Below, piece after piece: positions 1 to 5,515 of a DNA stretch of 9,118 nucleotides. The position numbers and the translations under genes were made by a program. Position 1 is the first letter of the stretch; every line of letters begins with the position of its first letter. This stretch comes from JBBDRV01 sp040905285 (lineage in GTDB: Bacteria; Bacteroidota; Rhodothermia; Balneolales; Balneolaceae): NCBI GenBank assembly GCA_040905285.1, contig JBBDRV010000071.1, forward strand, positions 1-9,118. Direction: 5' to 3'. Under the pieces are notes generated by a model. It saw nothing but the letters and a program-made list of their open reading frames with translations. It was not told where the DNA came from and did not search any database.

Positions 1-108
1 TATCTGTCCAGTGCATCCTGTCATCCCGGCGGCGGTGTATTTGGTGCTGCGGGATACAATGCGGCAAAAGTCATTCTGAAAAAACACAAACGCAGAAAGA
101 TTTTCTGA
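1..108 (+). CDS. C-terminal end of an NAD(P)/FAD-dependent oxidoreductase (phytoene-dehydrogenase-like), partial
   Basis: Only the last 35 codons are present, in frame 1, ending with TGA at 106-108. The peptide contains HPGGGVFGAAGYNAAKVIL. This resembles the C-terminal FAD-binding signature (HPGGGv.G..G.NAA) of the phytoene-desaturase / retinol-saturase / PYROXD2-like flavoprotein superfamily. Members of that superfamily are FAD-dependent oxidoreductases with a terminal GG-rich segment that contacts the cofactor. The tail then becomes very basic (KKHKRRK) and ends in IF. The stop overlaps the alr start as ATGA, so the two genes are probably co-transcribed and perhaps translationally coupled. 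The substrate cannot be told from this fragment; carotenoid, retinoid-like or other amine-oxidase-type activity are all possible. The superfamily call is fairly safe and anything narrower is not. Confidence 0.72.
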   Translation, partial: YLSSASCHPGGGVFGAAGYNAAKVILKKHKRRKIF

Positions 109-1187
109 TGAACCCGTTATCCACAACCTATTCCGGCTCGGTGGCATCCATTGATCTGGCCAACCTTAAAAAAAACCTGGAGTACCTCAGGCAAAAATCA
201 CGTACGGATGACGTGATGGCCGTGGTCAAGGCGAATGCCTACGGACACGGGGCCGTTCAGGTCTCCCGTTATCTGGAAACCTACATCCGGGAGTTTGCCG
301 TTGCAACGGTGGACGAGGGGATTCAGCTGCGAAAAGGAGGTATAGAAAAGCCGATTCTGGTATTCGGTCTGCCCCGGCAGGATACCTCAGAGGCCTATGT
401 AAAGCATGACCTGACAGCGACCATCTGCCATCCGGATCAATTTCGTCTGCTCTCGGCGGGCACCGGCTATCAGGTCAATATTGATACGGGAATGAGGCGT
501 GCCGGCCTGGATCCCCTGCAGACGGCTGCGGTCAGAACTGAGATGGAGAATCACAGGGATCTGACCTGCAGGGGAATATATTCACACTATGCAACGGCTG
601 ATGATCCCGGTTCCCGGCTTGTCAGGGAACAGCACAACCGCTTTTTACAGGTCCGCTCCGGGTTCCCCGTGGATATTCCTGCCCACATGAGCAATACAGC
701 AGCAGTACTGCATTATGACCTTGACCATCTGGACATGATCCGGGTAGGTATAGGGCTGGCGGGATACGCACCGGGCCGTATTCAGTCAGACAAACTGAGG
801 CCGGTACTTTCCTGGGAAACCAGGGCCTGCCTGGTGAGAAAAATAAGCCGGGGTGACGTGGTGAGCTACGGTGCGGGCTGGAAAGCTCCGGCGGACGGCT
901 ATCTGGCCACCCTCCCGGTCGGGTACGCGGACGGCATTCCCAGACGGTTAACCAACCGGTTGAAGGTAAAGGCCGGCAAAAGAATGGTCCCAGTCGCAGG
1001 AAGCATTACCATGGATTTTTGCATGGTCTTTCTTGGTGATCAGCCGGTCGAACCAGGGACGCCGGTGCAGCTTCTGGGACCCGACGGCTGCTGGAGAGCG
1101 GACAGATGGGCTGCAGAGGCAGAGACAGTTACCCATGAAATTCTCTGCAGGCTGACCTCCAGGATTCACCGGCGATATAGTCACTGA
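108..1187 (+). CDS. alr: Alanine racemase, PLP-dependent (Alr)
   Basis: Cytoplasmic fold-type III PLP enzyme that interconverts L- and D-alanine for peptidoglycan synthesis; 359 aa, slightly short for the family (about 360-390). The PLP lysine is K41 in AVVKANAYGHG, with Y45 at the family's second conserved position. NIDTGMRRAG (124-133) matches the K-x-DTGMGR-G block. R131 is the arginine that contacts the pyridoxal phenolate, but the position usually held by a carbamylated lysine is N124. H160 lies in SHYATAD, SNTAA covers 195-199, and R212 opens RVGIGLAGY. The catalytic tyrosine of the C-terminal beta domain is Y254 in VSYGAGW, followed by VGYADG (271-276) and ITMDF (300-304). The C-terminus keeps the EILCRL...RIHRRY pattern. 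The ATG overlaps the upstream stop (ATGA) and there is no Shine-Dalgarno; the N-terminus fits the family start. In many Bacteroidota alr is fused to murF, but here it stands alone. Confidence 0.95.
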   Translation: MNPLSTTYSGSVASIDLANLKKNLEYLRQKSRTDDVMAVVKANAYGHGAVQVSRYLETYIREFAVATVDEGIQLRKGGIEKPILVFGLPRQDTSEAYVKHDLTATICHPDQFRLLSAGTGYQVNIDTGMRRAGLDPLQTAAVRTEMENHRDLTCRGIYSHYATADDPGSRLVREQHNRFLQVRSGFPVDIPAHMSNTAAVLHYDLDHLDMIRVGIGLAGYAPGRIQSDKLRPVLSWETRACLVRKISRGDVVSYGAGWKAPADGYLATLPVGYADGIPRRLTNRLKVKAGKRMVPVAGSITMDFCMVFLGDQPVEPGTPVQLLGPDGCWRADRWAAEAETVTHEILCRLTSRIHRRYSH

Positions 1188-1207
1188 GCGGGAACCGGGA
1201 CTACAAG

Positions 1208-1240
1208 CCGGCCCGTCCGGACGGATTTCTGTTACTGTTT
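1208..1240 (+). terminator. Weak candidate terminator between convergent alr and FKBP genes
   Basis: The 72-base gap between the converging alr and FKBP-like genes contains CCGTCCGGACGG (1213-1224), a perfect 12-base palindrome. As RNA it can only make a 4-bp stem with a tetraloop. It is followed on the plus strand by the T-rich stretch ATTTCTGTTACTGTTT. A competing CCGG/CCGG pairing starts at 1208. On the other strand, CTGTT/AACAG arms lie just downstream of the FKBP stop. No classic GC stem plus U-run is present, so this is only the best candidate for ending the two transcripts. Confidence 0.25.
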
Positions 1241-1259
1241 CCTGCAGCAACAGACGCGT

Positions 1260-1763
1260 TTACCGGATACCTTCAAGCTCGATTTCATAGATCAGGGTAT
1301 CCTCCCTGAAGGGATAGAACTGACTGCTTCTTCCGGCATTTCCGTAACCGAGTGATGGAGGGACAACCAGTATTCTGTGCTCTCCCACTTTCATTCCTAT
1401 AAGACCGTCATACAGCCCGTCCGGTTCTGTGAGTGTACTCACACTGACCTCTTCGGGTATGTCCCGGCCGTTTGCATAGGTCGACTGGAGAATTTCCCCG
1501 CTTTTAAGGCGCATGGTAAAAAATACCGCCAGCGTCTCACCGGTTCTTCCCTGTACAGACCACTCGCCCTCACCGTCTTCCAGGACGTAATAAACCAGAC
1601 CGTTTTCTTTCTCAAAAACCGCTGCCTGTGTGGTGTCGGGAAGATCGGGAACGGTTGAAAAATCCATTCGCCTCGAGAAGGGATCTGTAGGGTCGGCACA
1701 GCCTGAAAAGATAAGAAACAAAAAGAAGGTGAATGCCGGGAAAAAGTTCAGTAATGCGTTCAT
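1260..1763 (-). CDS. FKBP-type peptidyl-prolyl isomerase-like lipoprotein with a degenerate active site
   Basis: 167 aa. Residues 1-21 are a hydrophobic signal peptide rich in F and L. It ends in FSGC, a type II lipoprotein signal with C22 as the predicted lipidated residue, so the mature protein should be membrane-anchored in the envelope. A polar linker (about 23-55) leads to one FKBP domain (about 73-166), seen in GLIGMKVGEHRILVVPPSLG (120-139) and in YEIELEGI at the end. FKBPs catalyse cis-trans isomerisation of prolyl bonds and act as folding chaperones. By alignment with FKBP12, Trp59 corresponds to L117, the Asp37-containing FDSS becomes LQST (92-95; Q93) and Tyr26 becomes F82. Prolyl isomerase activity may therefore be weak or absent, leaving a chaperone or binding role. 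Bacteroidota carry similar FKBP lipoproteins (the GldI type), but nothing here ties this one to gliding. It is the last gene of the minus-strand run, 208 bases after tatC, with no clear Shine-Dalgarno. Confidence 0.85.
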   Translation of the reverse strand: MNALLNFFPAFTFFLFLIFSGCADPTDPFSRRMDFSTVPDLPDTTQAAVFEKENGLVYYVLEDGEGEWSVQGRTGETLAVFFTMRLKSGEILQSTYANGRDIPEEVSVSTLTEPDGLYDGLIGMKVGEHRILVVPPSLGYGNAGRSSQFYPFREDTLIYEIELEGIR

Positions 1764-1853
1764 ATAATCTGTCGTACGTCTAATTGATCTGTTTATTTCC
1801 GTCAGTTTGGCTAATCCGCTGTTCTTTTCTGCGGCCGGATGGCTTTTTTCATT

Positions 1854-1885
1854 AATGCTTCATTAATTCAATGCTTCATTAATTC
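1854..1885. repeat. 16-bp perfect tandem duplication, two copies
   Basis: AATGCTTCATTAATTC occurs twice head to tail (1854-1869 and 1870-1885), and TTCATTAAT just before it (1848-1856) looks like a third partial copy. The 11-base core AATGCTTCATT occurs again inside the 3' end of tatC at 2003-2013. The tandem lies in the tatC-FKBP gap and covers the stop codon of the possible small ORF described at 1863-1994. It looks like a slippage duplication; a protein-binding role is possible but unsupported. Confidence 0.85.
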
Positions 1886-1994
1886 GCCCGCCACCGGCCG
1901 GCAGCCAGGGTACCAACAATGTTTTCTGCTCGGGCTGCTCCGGCGCGCTGTCTTTGTCCATCGGCTGACCATTATGATTCAGGTTCATTGCCAT
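1863..1994 (-). CDS. Possible 43-aa small ORF overlapping the tatC 3' end (or a frameshifted TatC tail)
   Basis: In the frame shifted by one base from tatC, an open frame starts at ATG 1994 (also ATG at 1988 and 1961), overlaps the last 23 bases of tatC and ends with TAA at 1865-1863. The product begins MAMNLNHNGQPMDKD, continues through a polar, E/Q/P-rich stretch, and ends KTLLVPWLPAGGGRINEALN. It has no transmembrane segment and no motif I recognise. The composition is not obviously random: acidic and polar first, then a hydrophobic LLVPWLPAGGGR segment. It is either a short translationally coupled protein, a C-terminal extension of TatC separated by a recent frameshift, or chance. No Shine-Dalgarno is visible. 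If one copy of the 16-bp tandem at 1854-1885 were absent, the frame would run on for about 13 more codons, so the duplication could have changed its end. Confidence 0.25.
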   Translation of the reverse strand: MAMNLNHNGQPMDKDSAPEQPEQKTLLVPWLPAGGGRINEALN

Positions 1995-2844
1995 TGTCGG
2001 AAAATGCTTCATTCAGTATTTTTTCCCGCTGGCGGTTTGCCATCCGGCTTACCACGATGGCCAGCTGGTAAAGCAGAACAAGCGGTATGGCAATCATCAT
2101 CTGGGAAACAGGATCCGGAGGTGTAAGAAACGCTGAAATCAGCAGACAGGCAATGATTGCCTGACGCCGGTATTCCTTAAGAAATCCGGGTGTCAGCATG
2201 CCGGCTTTTGAAAGAAAATAACTGATAACCGGTATCTGAAAAAGGATGCCGCAGGCAAGAACCCACAAAGCTACCGAAGAGAAATACTCGGTGATGTCAA
2301 ATTCATTGGCAATAAGATCGGAAATAACAAACTGTGTGAAAAACTGCAATGCAAAAGGAACCAGTATCAGGTATCCGAATGAGATACCGAGCAGAAAAAA
2401 GCTGCTGACAAAAAGTACGTTCAGATAGGTTTTTATCTTTTCCCTGCTTTCCAGGGCAGGTTCAATAAAAGCATACATCTGATAGAACAGGATCGGAGAC
2501 CCGATGATCCCCCCGGCAATGATAAGACTCCCCCAATAGGTAAAAAACTGTCCGGGAAGCCTGCGGCTGATCAGGGAGAGATCGATTGCGTTGATCGGCA
2601 TGATCTGATACATAAAGAAGTCGGCCCTGGCCGGCCCCAGAATAATCTGGTTGACAATTGTATCGGCAAAAATAAAGGCGATGATCACACCGCCCGTCAA
2701 TCCTGCGAGACCTTTGAAAATACGCCACCTGAGTTCCTCGAGATGATCGAGAAAAGACATACCCGCCGCCGGATCCAGCTTGGGAGTTTTTGCCCTGGGC
2801 AAAAGAGCGCCCATAACACCGCGTTTTTGTGATTCCTGGCTCAT
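1972..2844 (-). CDS. tatC: Sec-independent (twin-arginine) protein translocase subunit TatC
   Basis: Inner-membrane subunit that recognises twin-arginine signal peptides and, with TatA/TatB, exports folded proteins; 290 aa. The family N-terminal signature MSFLDHLEELRWRI begins at residue 29, so 28 polar residues precede it. Starting at M29 would give a usual-length TatC and is an alternative. Six hydrophobic segments follow, roughly at 44-65, 103-124, 141-163, 190-211, 226-240 and 246-265. Family motifs include SPILFYQMYAFIEPAL (116-131), GISFGYLILVPFALQFF (153-169), FQIPV (202-206), YRRQAII (225-231) and TPPDPVSQMM (241-250), the conserved stretch between TM5 and TM6. It ends TAA after a polar tail. 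glyA lies 132 bases upstream. No tatA or tatB is in the window, so they must be encoded elsewhere. The start has no Shine-Dalgarno; ACCAAAAAATGCC precedes the ATG. Confidence 0.95.
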   Translation of the reverse strand: MSQESQKRGVMGALLPRAKTPKLDPAAGMSFLDHLEELRWRIFKGLAGLTGGVIIAFIFADTIVNQIILGPARADFFMYQIMPINAIDLSLISRRLPGQFFTYWGSLIIAGGIIGSPILFYQMYAFIEPALESREKIKTYLNVLFVSSFFLLGISFGYLILVPFALQFFTQFVISDLIANEFDITEYFSSVALWVLACGILFQIPVISYFLSKAGMLTPGFLKEYRRQAIIACLLISAFLTPPDPVSQMMIAIPLVLLYQLAIVVSRMANRQREKILNEAFSDNGNEPES

Positions 2845-2877
2845 GGCATTTTTTGGTTATCCGAAATAGGTTTCTGG

Positions 2878-2910
2878 GCTGTTTTCCGCCGGCGATGCCG
2901 GGGAAACAGC
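2878..2910 (-). promoter_or_regulatory. Strong bulged hairpin in the glyA-tatC intergenic region
   Basis: In the minus-strand transcript, 14 bases GCTGTTTCCCCGGC pair with GCCGGCGGAAAACAGC across a 3-base loop. That gives 14 base pairs (7, 2 and 5) interrupted by two single-base bulges. It lies about 65 bases after the glyA stop and 33 bases before the tatC ATG. No U-run follows it in either direction, so it is not a standard intrinsic terminator. It could be an mRNA-stabilising 3' end for rpiB-glyA, a processing site, or a partial terminator that lowers tatC expression. Confidence 0.6.
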
Positions 2911-2964
2911 TGAAAAAAGGTTCTGACTTTCTTAAACAGGTCCATATAGAAGATACAGCTATGC

Positions 2965-2997
2965 GTCACGACATAGTCACGAAGCAGTCACGAAGTC
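2965..2997. repeat. Three 11-bp direct repeats spanning the glyA stop codon
   Basis: GTCACGACATA, GTCACGAAGCA and GTCACGAAGTC follow each other exactly 11 bases apart (2965, 2976, 2987), sharing GTCACGA in all three. On the minus strand they encode the last residues of GlyA (FVTAS), the TGA at 2979-2977 and the first untranslated bases. Because 11 is not a multiple of 3, each added or lost copy would shift the frame and change the C-terminus. Confidence 0.8.
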
Positions 2998-4278
2998 ATA
3001 CAGTGGAAACTCGTCACACATGTCGATGACCTCATCTTTCACTTTTTGAAGGGTTGATTCATTTTTATGATCCTGCAAAACCCGGTCGATGAGTTTTGCA
3101 ACGCGTTTAAACTCCGCTTCGCCGAAGCCCCGTGTCGTCATTGCCGGTGAACCGATGCGTATTCCCGATGTTACAAACGGACTTTGATCGTCAAAAGGCA
3201 CCATATTCTTATTTGTCGTAATCGCTGCCTTTTCCAGGGCCTCTTCAGCATCTTTTCCGGTAACCCCCTTGTTCCGCAGATCGACGAGAATCAGGTGGTT
3301 GTCCGTTCCGCCGCTGACCAGTTCATAACCGTTTTCAAGAAAATACCCGGCCATGGCTTTTGCATTGGACCGGACCTTTTTCTGATAGGTTTTGAAATCA
3401 TCCTGCAGGGCTTCTCCGAACGCCACTGCTTTTGCAGCGATGACGTGCATCAGCGGGCCGCCCTGTGTGCCGGGGAAAACTGCTGAATCAAGAACTTCGC
3501 TCCAGTTTTTGGTTCTTCCGGATTTTCTGGCCGTCACTCCGAGCGTATTCCCGCCGTCCCTGCCGACGAGAATCATTCCTCCACGGGGGCCGCGAAGGGT
3601 CTTGTGGGTTGTGGTTGTCACAACATGACAATGGGGGAGAGGGTCGTTAAGCAGTCCTGCAGCAATCAATCCCGCTGTGTGTGCCATATCCATCCAGAGA
3701 CAAGCCCCCACCTCATCGGCAATTTCGCGAAACGTCTTGTAATCCAGGTCCCTGGAATAGGCACTGGCACCAATGGAAATCATTTTCGGCTTCACCTTCT
3801 TCGCTTTGTCACGTACGCGGTCCATGTCGATGCGTCCGGTTTCTTTCTCCACCCCGTAAAATTCCGCTTTGTATGTGAGGCCGGAAAAGTTGACCGGTGA
3901 TCCGTGGGTCAGGTGGCCGCCGTGGGACAAATCGAGGCCCAGAAGGGTCTCCCCCGGTTTCATAAAGGAAAGGTATACCGCTGCATTTGCACTGGCTCCG
4001 GAATGCGGCTGGACATTGACCCAGTCGGCCCCGAACAGTTTTTTTGCCCGTTCCCGAGCGAGCTCTTCAGCCATATCCACAAACTCACAGCCACCGTAAT
4101 ACCGTTTGCCGGGATATCCTTCCGCATATTTATTGGTCAGCGTTGTTCCCATCGCCTCGATTACTGCAGCGGAGGCAAAATTCTCTGATGCGATAAGTTC
4201 AAAATTATAATTTTGTCGGTGGGTCTCTTTTTCAACAGATGCGTAAACTTCGGGGTCCTGCTCTTTCAGCGATTTCAT
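2977..4278 (-). CDS. glyA: Serine hydroxymethyltransferase
   Basis: Cytoplasmic PLP enzyme of fold type I, converting serine plus tetrahydrofolate to glycine plus 5,10-methylene-tetrahydrofolate, the main one-carbon source; 433 aa, normal for bacterial GlyA. Visible family features in order: NFELIASENF (25-34), NKYAEGYPGKRYYGG (49-63), QPHSGASANAAVY (90-102), LSHGGHLTHG (117-126), WMDMAHTAGLIAAG (195-208) with D197 against the pyridine nitrogen and H200, the PLP-lysine motif TTTTHKTLRGPRGG (221-234) with K226, FPGTQGGP (268-275), and SGIRIGSPA (371-379) with R374 for the substrate carboxylate. All catalytic residues I can place are present. The ATG lies 20 bases after the rpiB stop, so the two are probably one operon; the leader lacks a Shine-Dalgarno. 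The extreme C-terminus runs into an 11-bp triple repeat that contains the stop. Confidence 0.97.
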   Translation of the reverse strand: MKSLKEQDPEVYASVEKETHRQNYNFELIASENFASAAVIEAMGTTLTNKYAEGYPGKRYYGGCEFVDMAEELARERAKKLFGADWVNVQPHSGASANAAVYLSFMKPGETLLGLDLSHGGHLTHGSPVNFSGLTYKAEFYGVEKETGRIDMDRVRDKAKKVKPKMISIGASAYSRDLDYKTFREIADEVGACLWMDMAHTAGLIAAGLLNDPLPHCHVVTTTTHKTLRGPRGGMILVGRDGGNTLGVTARKSGRTKNWSEVLDSAVFPGTQGGPLMHVIAAKAVAFGEALQDDFKTYQKKVRSNAKAMAGYFLENGYELVSGGTDNHLILVDLRNKGVTGKDAEEALEKAAITTNKNMVPFDDQSPFVTSGIRIGSPAMTTRGFGEAEFKRVAKLIDRVLQDHKNESTLQKVKDEVIDMCDEFPLYDFVTAS

Positions 4279-4298
4279 AAACTGTTCAGTGTTGGGTG

Positions 4299-4739
4299 TT
4301 ATTTATCAGTTAACGAGTGAATCTTGTTGACCCTGCGTTCATGCCGCCCGCCTTCAAATGAAGCAGAAAACCACGCCTTCAGAATTTTTTGGATGGCCGT
4401 CCTGTCGAGCTCCCTGCCGGGAAGACAGATCAGATTGGCATCTTTATGCCGGCGGGCAAGGGTGGCTGCCTCTTCATTATAAAGAAGGGCTCCCCGGACA
4501 TTGGGAAACTTGTTCGCTGTCATGCACATGCCCTGGCCGCTTCCGCAGATCAGTATACCGAATTCATGTTCCCGCTCATTCACCTTTCTGGCAACCTGAA
4601 CAGCAAATTCAGGATAATCCACAGACGTTTCAGAGTGAGTTCCGAAATCAACCGGCATGTGGCCCAGCTCCTCCAGAATCTTTTTGGTTATTTCCTTGGC
4701 TTTAAAACCGGCATGATCGCTTGCAATAGGGATGATCAT
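4299..4739 (-). CDS. rpiB: Ribose 5-phosphate isomerase B (RpiB/LacAB family)
   Basis: Cytoplasmic isomerase that interconverts ribulose 5-phosphate and ribose 5-phosphate in the non-oxidative pentose phosphate pathway; 146 aa, typical for RpiB. It starts with MIIPIASDHAGFK, where D8, H9 and the AGF loop bind the sugar phosphate. DYPEFA is at 41-46. GILICGSGQGMCMTANKFPN (61-80) carries the general-base cysteine C65 and the anion-hole glycines. ARRHKDANLICLPGR (95-109) carries H98, the ring-opening histidine. VRGALL and the terminal FEGGRHERRV also fit the family. The ATG at 4739 is chosen because the next ATG upstream (4743) is out of frame and the usual RpiB N-terminus begins here. glyA follows after 20 bases. 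Upstream is an 89-base gap after DUF4159, with T-rich tracts on the coding strand but no promoter I can defend. LacA/LacB are the other family members; their lactose-operon context is missing here. Confidence 0.95.
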   Translation of the reverse strand: MIIPIASDHAGFKAKEITKKILEELGHMPVDFGTHSETSVDYPEFAVQVARKVNEREHEFGILICGSGQGMCMTANKFPNVRGALLYNEEAATLARRHKDANLICLPGRELDRTAIQKILKAWFSASFEGGRHERRVNKIHSLTDK

Positions 4740-4828
4740 CCATTGATTACTTTGAGTTAAAGGAAGGGTTAAATATCTCGAAAAAAACGATGACTAAAAA
4801 GAACGGATAACAGGTATATTTCTCACCG

Positions 4829-5506
4829 TCAGCGGGTGGACGTAAAGGCGTAAACCAGCAGGTTCACCCCGAATCGAAGCGCCGCCTCAACGGCCTCTTC
4901 CGGATTCTCGTGCTGGTCATACGCCCAGCCGTCAGTCGGATTTGATTCAAATGTATAAAGGATCACAAGACGTCCGTTCCTGTACACCCCGAACGCCTGG
5001 GGAGGGTTCCCATCATGCTCATGGATTTTCGGGGGTCTTCCGCCGGGGAAGCTGAACACATTACTGTAAACAGGGTGATCGGGTGAAAGCTCCTGAAACT
5101 CCTCGTCGGGAAACAGGTTCCTCAAAACCGGACGGATATACTGGTCAAATCCATAATCGTCATCAACATACAGAAACCCGCCGTTCTCAAGGTAATTCCT
5201 CAGATTTTCCATTTCAGATGAGTTTACCTCTATGTTGCCGTGACCGGTCATAAACAGAAAAGGATAATTGTGGATGTCCCGGCTGCCCAGCTGTACATCC
5301 TCATATTCCCGGCTGACCGGCATTGGCAGGTGTTCCCTTGCAAAACGGATGAGGTTCGTCAATGCGGTCGGAGAATTATACCAGTCGCCTCCGCCACGGT
5401 ATTCGACACGGCCAATTTTAAATTCCCCTTCATTTTGAGCCATGAGGTGAGATGTCGGACCGGACGGTGATAAAAATAGAAGGATCAGTAAAGTGAAGCG
5501 AATCAT
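4829..5506 (-). CDS. Exported DUF4159-domain protein
   Basis: 225 aa. Residues 1-23 form a signal peptide (IRFTLLILLFL core, likely cleavage LMA|Q), so the mature protein should be periplasmic or otherwise exported. The remainder matches DUF4159: FKIGRVEYRGGGDWYNSPTA (29-48), YPFLFMTGHGNIEVN (81-95), LRNYLENGGFLYVDDDYGF (102-120), FPDEEFQELSPDHPVY (132-147) and NGRLVILYTFE (177-187). The family is thought to have a class I glutamine-amidotransferase-like fold, but this protein has no cysteine at all, so a cysteine-nucleophile amidotransferase reaction is excluded. DUF4159 domains are often found with MoxR/DUF58/von Willebrand genes; none are here. Instead it follows the DUF4249 gene by 9 bases and probably shares a transcript with it and the receptor. 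The molecular function is unknown. The ATG directly precedes a good signal peptide, which supports this start. Confidence 0.82.
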   Translation of the reverse strand: MIRFTLLILLFLSPSGPTSHLMAQNEGEFKIGRVEYRGGGDWYNSPTALTNLIRFAREHLPMPVSREYEDVQLGSRDIHNYPFLFMTGHGNIEVNSSEMENLRNYLENGGFLYVDDDYGFDQYIRPVLRNLFPDEEFQELSPDHPVYSNVFSFPGGRPPKIHEHDGNPPQAFGVYRNGRLVILYTFESNPTDGWAYDQHENPEEAVEAALRFGVNLLVYAFTSTR

Positions 5507-5515
5507 GACCGGCGG

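Noticed and set aside
117..125. Perfect DnaA box TTATCCACA at the start of alr
   Set aside because: It is a single copy inside coding sequence with no AT-rich unwinding element, cluster or dnaA/dnaN nearby. One 9-base match in about 9 kb on two strands is not surprising.
1830..1850. GCC-GGAT-GGC followed by six T on the plus strand, terminator-like
   Set aside because: The stem is only about 3 bp and no plus-strand gene ends here; alr already ends more than 600 bases upstream.
4781..4800. A-runs (T-runs on the coding strand) after the DUF4159 stop, as a possible terminator before rpiB
   Set aside because: I could not find a GC-rich stem immediately before either run; only 3-bp pairings are available.
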